A stretch of DNA of 64,000 bases from Gnetum montanum (lineage: Eukaryota; Streptophyta; Gnetopsida; Gnetales; Gnetaceae): NCBI GenBank assembly GCA_015680685.1, contig MNCI01017532.1, positions 148,440 through 212,439 of the forward strand, given 5' to 3'. The stretch's first letter is position 1. Each line of letters begins with the position of its first letter. Position numbers and translations under genes: made by a program. Positions 22,898 through 35,600 of this stretch are shown here, piece after piece. A model generated the notes under the pieces. That model saw only the letters and a list, made by a program, of their open reading frames with translations, made no database searches and was not told where the DNA came from.

Positions 22898-25420
22898 ATG
22901 TCTTCTTCTCACAAGAGTGATTCTCTACCCAAGTTTGATGGAGTACATTAGCTTATGCCTTAGCAATATTGAGTGGTATATGCTCATCCTGATGAGTTTG
23001 TACCCAAATTCACCTTTATCCTACACTACGATGAATAGCTATAGGGGTGTGACATGGAGGGAAACATCATGTTGCTGCCTAATTGATCTGTTCTTGCAAT
23101 GCTCCAACAAATGCTTATTCATCTAGGTTTCTAGGAACTTCATGCTAAGTATGTTGTGTAAGATACTGATGCCAAGGATTATCATCCCATTGATGCATAA
23201 TGTCTATGGGATCAATAGCTAGAACAATGTCATGAATCTGTGAAGGCAAAAGAATTTAATGATTCCCCATTCCTCCTATACTAAAAAGATAGTGGAGAAC
23301 CTTTCTCTGAGAGTTTTCCATTCAGTGAAATTCCTCTCTTTGACTTCAATGAAGAAGATCAAAAATAGAACCTATAGTCCACAATTCACAATCCTGATTC
23401 TGGCAAGAATAGATCCAATGACAAAGAAGGATCCAAAGAGGCAAGTCAAGGTAGGGATGTAGACAAGAAACAAGATCACGATCATGGTCATGATGACTGA
23501 AGTGGTGGTAACAGACACCGTGATGGTGCTAGTCCTCCTTCCTCTTCAACTTCATCATCATCATCTTCTTCTTCTAGCTCTAATTACAACTATAGGTGAC
23601 ATGACTATGATGAAGGTGATCGACTAGACCAAAATGATCTAACGGATCATTAGACAAGGCAAGATTAAGGGTGCAAGCATTCAAGAGAGATGTGGTGTCA
23701 TGAATGAAGGGGTAGTAGAGGGCATTGTAGGCATCAAAATCAAGGCCTCAATGCACCTTTGCTTGCTACCTAAATTATGCTAAACATCACAGAGGTAGTA
23801 TGAATTCCAATAAGGCATGTGAAGAATAGTCAGATCAAAAGGCTTGACATGAATAATATCCCTCATTTTTAAGGGGGATATAACTCAAATCTAAAAAGCC
23901 ATCTCCAAGCTTTTCAAGATGCATGTGCCTTGCAAAATATAAAAAATGAGTGGAAAAAGCTTAAGTTATTTCCAAGAACACTCATTAAAGAAGCAGAGAA
24001 CTAGTACTAGTCCTTAGAGCTAGAATCTATTAGATGATGGAGTACCATGCTTGAATTATTCAATAACAAGTATCAAACATACTCCAAAGTGTCCAACTTG
24101 AGAAGGTAAATCGAAGGAAGAAAGAAAGAGACATATGAACCCTTGGATGCTATGGTTGGCTACTACTATTTCTTAATGCAAAAATGTCTTGGCCATGGTT
24201 ATTCTTAACTAGACCAACTTCACCATATTGTAGACGACCTTCAATCTAAAATGAGAAGAACCCTTGGCATCTATGCCCAAGGGTAGCTATCAAAATTAAG
24301 TGCCCATTAGATCCAAAGACTAGGTAGCCAAAGAGAACTATGAATTAAGAAAAATAGAAAGTGTAGAATAATATAACCATGAACCTTCCATTCGTAAGAG
24401 GGAGGTTTAGTTTTGAGACAATGAGAAAGAATCAACACTTGATGAGGTGGTGAATAGGAAAACCTTACCACTCCAAAAATGTCAATATGAAATTACGGCC
24501 AAGGTTGATCAGTTATGGAACTCATGCTATCTTAAAAATTACTAAACAGTTCATAGAACAAAGTAGTGATCGTGAGTGTAGGAGGCACAAGGAAGAGTAA
24601 CGTACCTGTAAAAGAGATAAGGGAAAGATTGTTGTAATAGAAAAAGTTATGGAAAGTGAATTAGATGATGATGGTGGGTGTGACGTCTACTAGTATGAAC
24701 ATCTTAAAGGATGTTGCCCCATAGTGTCACACTTATAAGAGTTTGGGGTGTATGCTTTGAATCCATGGATCACACAAAGGTAAACACGTAGAAGATTACC
24801 TTATCCTCAAGGCAATTCTAGCCAGTTCTACTAGCAATAATAGTATTATCTAAGTGGAACGCCACCATAATCATATGAGCATTATCAATAGTGGTAGCAA
24901 CCACAGTCATGGGTGCTGGCACCACTAAGGCAACAATACCCTTACCAACAACCTAATCCATATGGGTATTACGTTCAGTAGCCCTTATCTCCACGTGACT
25001 CTTCCAGTCACATTTCTACTTTCTAGTCTTACTACCATCCTTCTGATTATTATTGAACTCATTCTTTACATGCAAGGAAGAATACCACCTTTTACCCTTA
25101 TCCTCCTATTTTTGCACATCTTTCTCCATCCTCTACACAACTACCACCTACTCCACCTATGCAGAGTGAACTACCAACTCAACCATACCAACGTAATGCT
25201 ACTAGGGCCATTAACCTACAACTAGCTCATCAACTGAGTGGTTCGGATACTCAATTAAAGAAAATATATTTTTTTTATCTCGCAGTCCACCTAAGCCCTC
25301 AAATACACCTATAATTGACAACCTTACTCCTTTGTCTTCCTCTAGATCAAATTCCTTCGAGTCCCCTTCAAACCAAAGACCATCTAGGATCCATAGTGTG
25401 ATGCTTACTCATGTTGTATT
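22898..25420 (+). pseudogene. Element C gag remnant
   Basis: The ATG at 22898 opens MSSSHKSDSLPKFDG. With many stops the frame reads YAHPDEFVPKFTFILH, a Ser-rich run near 23550, MNNIPHF and GGYNSNLKSHLQAFQDACAL, KLKLFPRTLIKEAEN, STMLELFNNKYQTYS, LGIYAQG and a zinc-knuckle remnant, YEHLKGCCPIV (about 24695-24725). The parallel with A, B and F is clear. Most stops sit where a sister copy has CAA, CAG, CGA or TGG. Coding potential is lost. Confidence 0.8.
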
Positions 25421-25482
25421 TGATTGGATTCATGCTAGAAACCTTCCTAGGAAGTTAGTAGATCTTGGAAGTCCTTTGATTT
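25421..25482 (+). pseudogene. Element C protease, left fragment (split by element E)
   Basis: Reads WIHARNLPRKLVDLGSPLI, equal to NLPRKLTDPGSSLI of element A, and stops abruptly at the target duplication GATTT (25478-25482). The protein sense resumes at 41926. Confidence 0.9.
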
Positions 25483-26637
25483 TGTAACGACAGAAAACAT
25501 TGGTTGCTGGAAACACCAAGGGGATTCCCGCGTACACATTTTTAACCCCGGATCCACGTGAGGGCCATGCTAGAGAAATGAATCTGAGGTGCCCTGAACG
25601 GTCTTGTCAATCGGATAGGAACTTACTTAATCAGTAAACTTGCTAACGATTGTATGATGAGGCGACAATTTGATGCAAAAATATATATTGTCCATTCAAA
25701 AAAAAGGATCTGTTATCAAATCGAACTCTAAAGATGACGAATGCAATGTAAGCGATGTAACAACAATTACAGAATTTAATGTGAACAAGATACAATGAAT
25801 TAGATCTAAAAGATATGCATGATCCCAAGATTTGGGATTTTTCTTATAAATATAAAAATGAAGAACACAACGAGTTTACAAAGCAGAGTTCGTTTCGAAC
25901 GAAGTATCTGCCACCAGTAGAAAGCCACTACGAGAGTAAACAAGCAAATCCCAATCTACCTTGTTTACTAGCCAAATCTGAATGCAAGGAAGTTAGACTC
26001 GAAGCAAAGTGCTTGTTAGCTCAAAATCTCCGGTCAAGGGGATCTCTCTGTCACCGTCGATGTTCTTCTGTTACCAATGTCTTGCCCAGTTCTGCTGGAA
26101 TTGCTAAACTTGCCTCTTTTTTGCCAACTTGCCAACCCACCCTTTGGAGCATTGTTTGCCAGGGTATTTATAAGATTATGATCAGGAGAGGAACACAGTT
26201 TAGATGACGCGTGTCCTGAACCCACAAAATACCATTGACTTGATACATGATAGTTGAAGCTTGCTACATTACGCTGCGCTATGCTCCAAAGTGTAGCATA
26301 GCGTAATCTCCCTTGTCTTTAGCATTGCAAACTGTCTTATGTTTATGCTACGATGTGCTATATTACACTGTGTTATACTACATTACAATGTGTGATACCA
26401 CATTATGCTGCGTGGTACCACATTACGCTACATAGCATAATTTAGTGTAACATAACAAACCTTCAGAGTTTACCAAGTCTTCCTGGGGACTATTATGCTA
26501 AACTGCGTAATGTAGCGTAACAAGCCTTTAGCCAGAAAGAATGAAACTTGACAAGATGTGCAACACATTTGCGGATCCTCGCCTAAACCTCTGAATTTAG
26601 CCAACCCCTTTAGCTCCTACAATTTCACAGTGTTTCA
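25483..26637 (-). repeat. Element E 3' LTR (left on the map)
   Basis: 1155 bp. The U3 side (26240-26540) is filled with palindromic variants of TTACGCT...AGCGTAA, for example GCTATGCTCCAAAGTGTAGC. The TATA-like TATAAATACC (minus strand) lies near 26165. Open frames inside it are chance. Confidence 0.93.
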
Positions 26638-26651
26638 GTGGCCCCTCTTTG
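26638..26651 (-). promoter_or_regulatory. Element E polypurine tract
   Basis: On the minus strand CAAAGAGGGGCCAC directly precedes the LTR start TGAAACAC. This is the plus-strand primer position and confirms the element's orientation. Confidence 0.88.
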
Positions 26652-28300
26652 TTGACGTTTAGAGGGCTTGCCCGAAGGACGTCGACAAAGAATACGAAAC
26701 ACTGTAGAAGTGAAAGCACCAACACATTCATCAAAAGCTGTTTAGATGTCACTCTGTCAAACTTGAAAATGCAAAGGCAGGGGGAGATAAGGAGGGTATA
26801 GGAGGGATCTTACAGTCATGAGGGAAGGAGGTTCGGGGAAGACTCAAACATGTGAGCAGGGAACTTTCGTTAACATGTTATCGAGAATCTCTTCACAGGT
26901 GTTTTCCTATGAAGTTACGCTATTGAACTGCATATGAAAGGCTTTGCATGGGCGAGTTGTGTTATGCCCGTATGGCCTGGATGAATTGCATTACATCCAT
27001 TTTTCCTAGCTTGGCTTGTCAGTATAGCCTGGATGACTTGTGTTGCATCCATTTTTTTTCTTTGATAAATTTGCACTCCATGAGACGAGTTGTGTTACAC
27101 CGATTCATGGACCTGATGGTAATACATGCGTGAAAGACTTTTGTGTATGCTCACATTTTGTACAAACAAAGGAGAGGATAAAGATGGTTGTAAGGATAAA
27201 GGAAGGAAAAGGTGAATTAAGGTGTCTGATAGAGGAAGAGGTAGCGTTTGCACTCCCAAGTAGTCAGGCTAGTCTGAGTAGCCACTTCAGAACGCTGTGA
27301 CGCCTCACCTCCTAATGGATGCATTCTCAATCAACGCCGTCATAGCAAGTAACCTGCAAGACGTAACAAAGAATGGAGAGAAAAAGCAATCGTCCTAATC
27401 GCTAGGGAGGTTGTTGAAACAAGTTCCATCCGAAGTGAATAGGAGAGCGTAGGCCACAGAGCAGGGACCGTAGCAAGAACCAAGAGTTTCTATGTTGATG
27501 CTGCGGTTCAGGAAGTCACCATCGAGAGCCAGATTCATCTTGCTCAAATGACTGGGCAAAGAACTAGCTAGATGAATCTGCTAAGCCAGAGTCTGGTGGC
27601 AGTGATGGGTGGAGACCACCGAGGCTATGGACAACTATAGCTTCCTTGGGGTCCCAAGTGGCAAAATTGACCCCAGGAGTTGTAACTGTAGAGTGTTTGT
27701 CATAGCAAAACCTCCAAGGGGTCAGTAGTATGCCTTTTGACATATCCGAGGAATCAGTAGGATGCTAGTAGGGTAATAACATTGCGTTTGTTCCAACGCC
27801 CTACCCGTTTCATCTGGTAGGGATGCGGTGCAAGAATGATCACACTCACTTTCTTCATGAACTGCTTGCTGGCAGGTTCCAATTTTAAGTCTTGGTAGAC
27901 TGTTGTTTCTAGTTTTAAGTCTTAGCAGACCGTGATCTCGGTTTAAATTCTGGGTAGACTGTGGTCTCGGTTTAAAGTCTGGGTAGACTGAAACTTGCTA
28001 GTTTTACGTCGTAGCGGACAGTGGAAGAGCTAGTTTATAGTCCCAGCAGACCGTGCTGTTGGTATTAGTTTTGTGTCATGACCCAAGGACAAGTCTATGC
28101 TGGTTTAGTGTCTCAGCAGAAGGATGCTTACCTTTCCAGTTTCACGTCATGGCGGACGGTCGAAACTTTTTCCATTTTAGCATCATGGCAGACGTGTGCA
28201 AGAAATTCCAGTTTTACGTTGTAGCGGACGTTTGTTACCTTGCGTTTAAGCTGAGTTAATTTTTAGATGTGGTACTACTTTAGATATACATGATTCACTG
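26652..28300 (-). other. Element E 3' untranslated internal region with repeat array
   Basis: No gene seen. Between about 27870 and 28240 lies an array of degenerate units (plus strand AGTTTTAAGTCTTAGCAGAC and variants, spaced some 30-45 bp), about ten copies. Similar units recur on the other side of pol (see 31762). Confidence 0.8.
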
Positions 28301-31300
28301 GATTCGAAATTTCGTTGTCGTCGGTGTCTGCTCACCTGAATGCTCCTTTGCCGTATGCATCAACGACTAGGAAGGGGCCTTCCCAGCTTGCAGAGAATTT
28401 GCCTGTTGGTTCACAAATTACCTTAAGAACCAAGTCTCCTTTATTGATTGATCGCTGATGGAGGTTTTGATGATGCTTCTATTTTTGTCTATCTTGATAT
28501 CTTTTGATGTTGTCAAGCATCTGGATGTGTTTCTCCTCTAATGAGTCCAAATCCAAGATCCTGGACTCGTCGTGTTGAGTCTCATTTATAACCATGGAGA
28601 GGACCATCCGCAGCGAAGGAACCTATAGCTCCAGGGGCAACACTACTTCAGATCCGTAGACCAGGCTGTAGGGTGTCCTATCAGTAGTTGTTCTGCATGT
28701 CGTACGATAGGCCCATAGCACATAGAGGATTTTTTCATGCCACCGTTTCTTGTTGCTGCTGAGAATCCTCTTGAGTAAATTGATAACCACCTTATTTTTT
28801 GCTTCTTCTTGACCATTTTCTTGCGGGTAATAGGATGAAGAAAAAGATTGTCTGATGCCAAGATTACTACAAAAAGATTTGGTTTCAGTACTACTAAATT
28901 ATGGCCCGTTGTCAGTCACAATAGTAATGGGAAGCCCAAACTTGGTTACTATGTTATCTAAGATGTGATCTTCCATAGGGGAATAGCCTTGACCTACTTC
29001 ATGAAATACTCAGTGGTGGTGATAATGAAGCTATGTCCTGCGGAAGATTTAGGCGTGATGGGGCCTATGATGTCTAGCCCCCATTGTTGGAATGGCCAAG
29101 TGATCTGTGTAGTATGTAATTCAATGGGTGACACGTGTATTAGGTTTGCGTAATGTTGGCATGTGTCACATGTCTTTACCTTGGTAAGGCAGTCTTTTTC
29201 CATGTATGGCCAATAATACCCTAAGCGTATGATTTTAGCGACCATGGCTCGTGGGCTACGTGTCCTCCACACAGCCCCTCGTGGACTTCGCTAACTATTA
29301 GTTGTGCTTGGTCATTATTAATGTAGGTTAGCAATACCCCATGGAAAGAGCGTCTACAAAGAGTACTATCTCCGATGATGACATATTTCCTAGCACGCTT
29401 ACACACTGCATCTTTTTGTGTAGGTGTTAGCTCGTGCGGTGGTTCGCCATGTAGAAGGTAGGTCTTAATGTTGTTGTACCATTCTGGCATTCCTCCCGTG
29501 CTTAATAAAGAGATTTGTGTCACTTGAATGATAGGGTCTGTACATTCCGTCATTAAAGTGGGCCAAGTGGCAAACAAATGTGGTGGCACATTTAATGCCA
29601 GTGTGGCTAATGCATCGGAAATTATGTTCTCGTTACGCGGCACGTGTTGGACATCGATCGTCGTGAATTGCTTCAGAAGATCTTTAGCCATATTGCAGTA
29701 GGGCTGTAGATGCATAGCTTTGCAGGCGTAGACTCTTGTGATTTGATTGATGACGATCATTGAATCACCTTAGATTGCCAGGTGTTGAACATTGAGTTCT
29801 CTAGCTGTTAACAATCCCCTGAGGAGCCCCTCATACTCTGCCACATTGTTTGTACAAGGGAAAGCCAGGTGGTAAGCCAATGGACAAACATCCTTAGGGG
29901 AGAGCGTAATGAGAGCGGTAGCACTTCTGCCTCTGGTAGTTGAAGCTCCATCGAAGTATAACGTTTCTTCGAGGCCTATCGATATAGGGCTTAAACTATG
30001 TACATGTTCGTTGGGAAATTCTAGCTCTATCATAGCTTGATCGTTACCAGGCGATGCTGCAAGCTAGTCAATTATGGATTGACCCTTGGTGGACGATTGG
30101 CCAACATAATGTAAGTCAACGATGGATACATTGTTTTCACAAATTATATTAACCTGGCTACGAAAGAGATAGTGTCTATATTTTTTGAGCGCAAAATCCA
30201 ATGCCAAATAGTTACGCTTCACTTCATTGTATCTGATTTCATATGCAAATAGGGTGTGACTTAGATAGTAGATGGTGGCTTTCGACCCATCATTCCCTTT
30301 TTGGCAAAGTAATGTAGCTATAAACACATTTGAGCTTGCCAGGTAAATATAAAAAGGCTAATCCCTTTGTGGTGGGAAAACCATTGGTAAGTGTTGCAGC
30401 TCCTTCTTCAAGTTGTCAAATGCATGCTGGCAGTCATCGGTCCATTCAAAATTAACAACCTTCTTGAGGAGATGTTGCATAGGATGTAATTTATCTGTTA
30501 GCTTCGAAATGAACCGCCTAATAAATTACAGTCTACCCTGCAACCCATGTAGTTCTTTGAGGTTTGTAGGCGATGTTAAATTAACGATGTCCTTAACCTT
30601 GTTGGGGTCGACCCAGATGCCAGTCTCTGATACCAAAAACCCTAACATACATCTGATTTTGACTCCAAATACGCATTTCTTTGGGTTGAGCCATAGGTCA
30701 TGCTTGAGGCATCATTTAAGGACTAACTCAAGTTCCTTTGAATGATCTTCCAACTTTATAGACTTGACAGCTATGTCATCTACGTAGTCGTTCAATCTCT
30801 CTAAGAGGTAATCACTGAAGATGTATGTCATGGCTCGTTGATACGTTGCTCTAGCATTTTTTAGCCTGAAAGACATCATAGTATAACAGAAATTTCCTCA
30901 GGGTGTCATGAATTTTGTGGTCAATTAATGCTCCAGGTTAATACGAATTTGATTATAACCTGAAAAACCATCCATAAAGGATAGAAGCGCGAGACCAGCT
31001 ATTGTATCGATCAGTTGGTCAATACTCGGTAACAGGAGATTGTCCTTAATTGTAGCCTTGTTCAGATCTTGGAAGTCTATGCAGATGCGTATTCCTCCTG
31101 TTTTCTTAGAGATAACTACGATGTTCGACACCCAGTCTGAGTAATCGACCATGCGAATAAAACCAGCATGATATAGCTTAGTGATTTTATTATGCACTGC
31201 TAGTGCGATTTCTGGCTTAATCTTTCATGCCTTCTGTCTAATTGCTTTGATGCGCGGGTCTAAAACTATGTTATGTTGTATTAATCTTGGATCTAATCCC

Positions 31301-31650
31301 AGCATGTCTTCATATGACAATGCGAATATAGCAACGTTATTTTGGAGGACTTGCACTATGCCACTTTGTGTCTATTGGTCCAAGAGGGAACTAACCCTCA
31401 GATTTTTACTTTTGCCTTTGTGCATAACCATAGGGACCTCATTGAGGGGGTCCTCGGTCACATCACCAGCTTCCAGATCTAGGGTTCGGGCTAGATGTTT
31501 TGGCCAGTTTGTGGATATTTTTGATGTTTCTATGGTTGCATCACAAAAGGAAGCGTCTATTTCTATTAGCGTGTGATTGAGTTGTCTAATGGTTTCCCCA
31601 TATGGGGCTGTTAAGGCTAGGGGTGCGAATAAAGCTGCGTCCATTTGCAA
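28301..31650 (-). pseudogene. Element E pol: RT, RNase H, integrase
   Basis: The ATG at 31650 starts a polyprotein in its own frame. RT motifs: LYHAGFIRMVDYSDWVSNIV, ICIDFQDLNKATIKD, LLSFMDGFSGYNQIRI and the catalytic YVDD (30775-30786 on the map). RNase H: YFDGAS, NNVAEYEGLL and DALATLALNVPP. Integrase: zinc-binding HVAH...CDTCQ, WGLDIIGPI, an NGQEEA segment retaining the catalytic Glu (about 28800), and a C-terminal GDLVLK region. It copies and integrates the element. Defects: scattered stops, a frameshift at the integrase start (about 29235), and about 30 residues missing between RT and RNase H (near 30120) compared with element D. Confidence 0.93.
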
Positions 31651-32690
31651 ATTGCCCTACAAATCGCCAAAAACAGAAGTTGTTACATTTTTTTTCTATC
31701 GATCTTTTGAAATGATAAGAGTTTATTTTTTCTTGCATTAGAGTTTCATATTAGAGAAGATTCCAGTTTAAGGTCTTAGTGGACCATTACAAATATGCAC
31801 AGTTTGTGAGAAAATAGTGATTCAGGCTTCCTAGATGCTAGCGTGTGACTTCTGTAAGGTAAGATGAAAGATGTAACGTCGCGTGTCTAGCATGCTGGAA
31901 TAATGAATTTAAATTCTTGTAAAAACTATAGTTAATGCAGCCGGATTATGAGGTGATAAGCTATGCATTAGTTTAGGGTCATTTCGGATCGCAATTCATA
32001 TGATATCTATGAAATTAATGCTCTGATCTCTGCATTTCATGTCATGCTGACACACTAGCATTTTAGGAAAGTTCCTCATTAATCAGGCATATAATCAGTT
32101 AGTTTCAAACATTTCATTTATAAACTAGTGGTTCATGCTCAAAATAGGCCATAGATATCGCAAATTTTGAATCTAGCTACAGCGGAAAGGGAGCAGAAGC
32201 AAGGCATAAATAGACGATTTTGTGAAGATTTGTTCAATTGCAACTACAGAACCAAAGATCAGAGGAAAGAATGCCAAATTGACAAAGATCGAAGAAGTGC
32301 AGGAGAGTTTGCAGTGGGTTTCGCAAGCCAGAGTCGAGACTCGAGAGGTTACTCCACTTAACTAGTAAGTTGCCTTTCATCCTCTTGCATGATTATTATC
32401 TTTGTTGCAGCATCGTGGTCGTATCTATTTTGAATATGTATGTTGTGTTGGGCATTAATATCTGTTTACGCAGACTAAGCTAGCGTAGTTTGTTATATTA
32501 CCCTTGTCCTCGCTGTTGGAGACGGATCTTTTATTGTCACGAGGGTTTAGGTAACGTTACGTAATATTGTACAAATGTAATGTATAACCAAAAAAAAATC
32601 TAGGTATTGTACCCATGCGTAGTGTAATCAGGGTTCTATTTTTTTTCTTGCCCTTAATGGTTGCATGTTACGCTGGAGTAATATGCAGTG
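31651..32690 (+). other. Spacer between E pol and the antisense gene; possible promoter of the latter
   Basis: Contains one strong copy of the pol-bracketing motif (CCAGTTTAAGGTCTTAGTGG, 31772-31791). Further on (32475-32695) it holds TTACGCT/AGCGTAA-like sites such as AGCTAGCGTAG, GGTAACGTTACGTAA and GTTACGCTGGAGTAA, resembling those in the LTR U3. On the minus strand a TTTGTAG 3' splice-site-like sequence lies about a dozen bases before the pol ATG. Confidence 0.5.
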
Positions 32691-35600
32691 TTGCTTTCAT
32701 TGCCATTGTCAGAGACAAACCTTGAGCTATTGCAAGGGTTTGGGTGGTTTTGGCCATGCATATCCAGAATAATCTGTAATTTTCTAGGAATCAAGAGAAC
32801 CCTAATGTCGCGTGATGAAATTTTATGTCTAAATGGTTTGTCTACTAGTAATATGTTTTTTATTATACAGTATTATACCAAAGCCTTTCTTAATTCTCTA
32901 GGCTGCGTACATGTTCCCACGGCTCACGTTCCTCCTCCTCATGCTCGTATAAAGGAGGAGGCAGTATGGTTCCAAAGAGGCACACGAGAGTTCTTGCAGT
33001 TTTTGCTTCGTAATTTTAGTGTAATCATCTGGTTGCATCTACTAGGCGATGTAGCTGCTACTATTCTAGAGACGCTACTGGTTTGGTCAACACAGAGCAT
33101 CTTGACATTCCTGAAAAATGGCGTGATTGAAACTGTACGAGTGCAAGACTGCAATTGTCTTTGACCAAAAGGGCCATAAGGAAATTTACTTCCATCAGCA
33201 ATGTACGGGCCAGTGTCATGGGAAAATTGACATTCAAAATCCCAAAGTATCCTATCTGCTATGCCGAATTCTTTACCAGGTGTATAAGACTCAGATGACT
33301 AGATAGGGAGTGGACTTTGAATCCTCCCCTCACCGTCGTGGACGTGCAAGAGAAAATCCCTCCATTTCCTTTGCCATTTGGGCACGATAAATTTTGTTAT
33401 GATGGTTAATTGTACAATGTTATTGGCTGGAAATGATGTATAAAATTGTCTTTTTTGTCTTAACTATTGTTTTATGTTGACAGTCAGGGAATCACGGGAA
33501 ATTACAATTATGGCCTCCGATCGCGAGGCAAATAGTCTCTTCTTCCGTTATGGTGATATAAAGGACACACAACGTTGGCTTGGCCATAGTGCAACCTCGA
33601 TTTTGTTAACCAATAACCTTCGGGAAGTTGAACCGATGGACCTGTTTTTGGCCATAACCCCCAATGTCACTACAAGTGAAATGTTGACCCTAGTCAACTC
33701 CTTCAGCGAAGAAGCTGAGCATCTTTGCATATGCGTGCGTAATGTGCATGTAAATTTTAATATTGATGCTCAACTATTCACCGATCTCTTTGGCATCCCC
33801 TTCGATGGTCTTCTTATAGAGGAAAATTCGAAGAGGAGTTCCAAGCACCAGCTAGAGATAGAGGAGTGGCTAGGGGTTAAGAAAGAGGTTAAAGAAATCC
33901 CTGTTGACAAGATCCAGCTAGAGGTGGCCAATACTATTTACCCCCTTCTTCGAGCCTAGGCCTTTCCCAAGACACTCTCCCAAGGAAGAGTCCTCACCAT
34001 AGAACAAGCTCGGATTATGCGAGAGGTCATGGAGGAGGGGACTCGGTACAATTGGGCTAGCTATTTTTCTGAAGGCCTGCGTACTGAAATGGTCAAGCTT
34101 CGCAAGAAGCTTGAGTCCCGTTTCAATGTGTATTTTCCCTTCTTCATAGCTTGCTTCCGACATTTTGCTGAATTTCTGGTAGTCTAAAGGAATGGGGTCT
34201 GGGTGTAGCAAGATCACAACTAGATTTCCAAACCATGGATTTCCATGTTTTCGGCGCTACCCGATCGCAAGACCCTCCTGAAGGAATCGGGGAGTCATTG
34301 TCAGTAACGACTAAAAATATGGTGGCACCTCGAACATGGGGTCAAGATAGTGTGGGTGGGGCACTCCCCTCTTATGCTGGCAATGTGTCGAGGGGGAAAC
34401 ACCGAGCGGCTGAAATAGTGGATTTGTCGATGCAACGAAAGAAGCCTTGTTTGACCGAGGAGCCTGTTGGTTCGGCAGGTTTGTAGAGAAAAAAGGTGCA
34501 GATCAAGTTTCAGAGGAACAATCCTCCAACAGGTAAGTAGAGAAATGCATAAATGGTTATGCTATGTATAGATGTCATTGCGTCGTGTAACGTTTATTGA
34601 GAAAAATTGAAGTCCCGCACTAGCTAACCATGTTGTGTGACAGAAAAAGAGAAGGTTGTGGAGTGGTTGACCCCTGTAATAGGGGCTATAATTTTATGGC
34701 GTGAAGGAGGGGCCCCAGTTTTGGAAGAAGAGGCCTAGGTCAATAAAGCAGGTGGTGCACAGGTTCCTGTGCACAAAGAGGAAATAACAGTAGAGGATGC
34801 TGAAGTCCCTTTGGTTGAAATAGAAGAAGGTAAGCGATTTGTCAGTCTGTGAGTTTAACTTTCGTCCAAATGATGTGATATCTTAGTTGCTTTTATGTCT
34901 AATTTACTTTGGATAGTAGGTAATCAAGGCGTTTCATCATCGGTAATGTCGACTCAATGTTGGGGTGAATTTCTTGATAAGTTTGCTTTTATGGAGGGCA
35001 TCATCAATGATATGATTGGTCACTTAGAGCGAATCGATCCTGAAGTTGGTACGTTATGATCATTATGCAGGAGTTATTCTATTGTGGCATTACACTACCT
35101 AATTATGCCTAACTACCATTTTAGGAGCTCACCTTAGATGGGATCTATAAGAGCCTATTGACCTAGACACCACCGAACCTCCATCGGAAGCGACCGTCAT
35201 GCCATGCAACATTTACAAAGAAATGCATAAATGTGTTGTACACTCGACTTGCTCCTTATGGGAATTGTAAAGCATCAATGAAGAGCTTTAGAAGATATTG
35301 GAAAAGTCAGAGAAAGAGAAGGTAGCTCTAGTTGACGAGGTTGGGGATTTGAGGTTATGGAACGAATTCTTGCAGGCCAAGGGAACGAACAAGGAGGACT
35401 GGTGGATAGCTGTTCTTGACTATGCCCATTATTGGATGATCATCAAGAATAGTGTCCAGACCAACCGTGAAGTGGTCAAGCAGTGAATGCAGATGGATCT
35501 CCTAGCTCATAAAAATCAAGACTGGAAGGACTTTAGCGTGAGTGTCTAAGAATGGGGGCAGATGCAAAAAGATCATAAGCACATGTACAAGAGAGAATGT

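Noticed and set aside
25815-26207. Open frame inside the left LTR of element E
   Set aside because: LTR noncoding sequence; not preserved in the other LTR, and no motif.
27870-28240. Regularly spaced repeats considered as a CRISPR array
   Set aside because: Plant nuclear context, units are degenerate, spacing irregular, and the same motif lies elsewhere in the same retrotransposon family.
30413-30745. Plus-strand frame of 110 codons
   Set aside because: Shadow of the RT and RNase H coding strand (minus).
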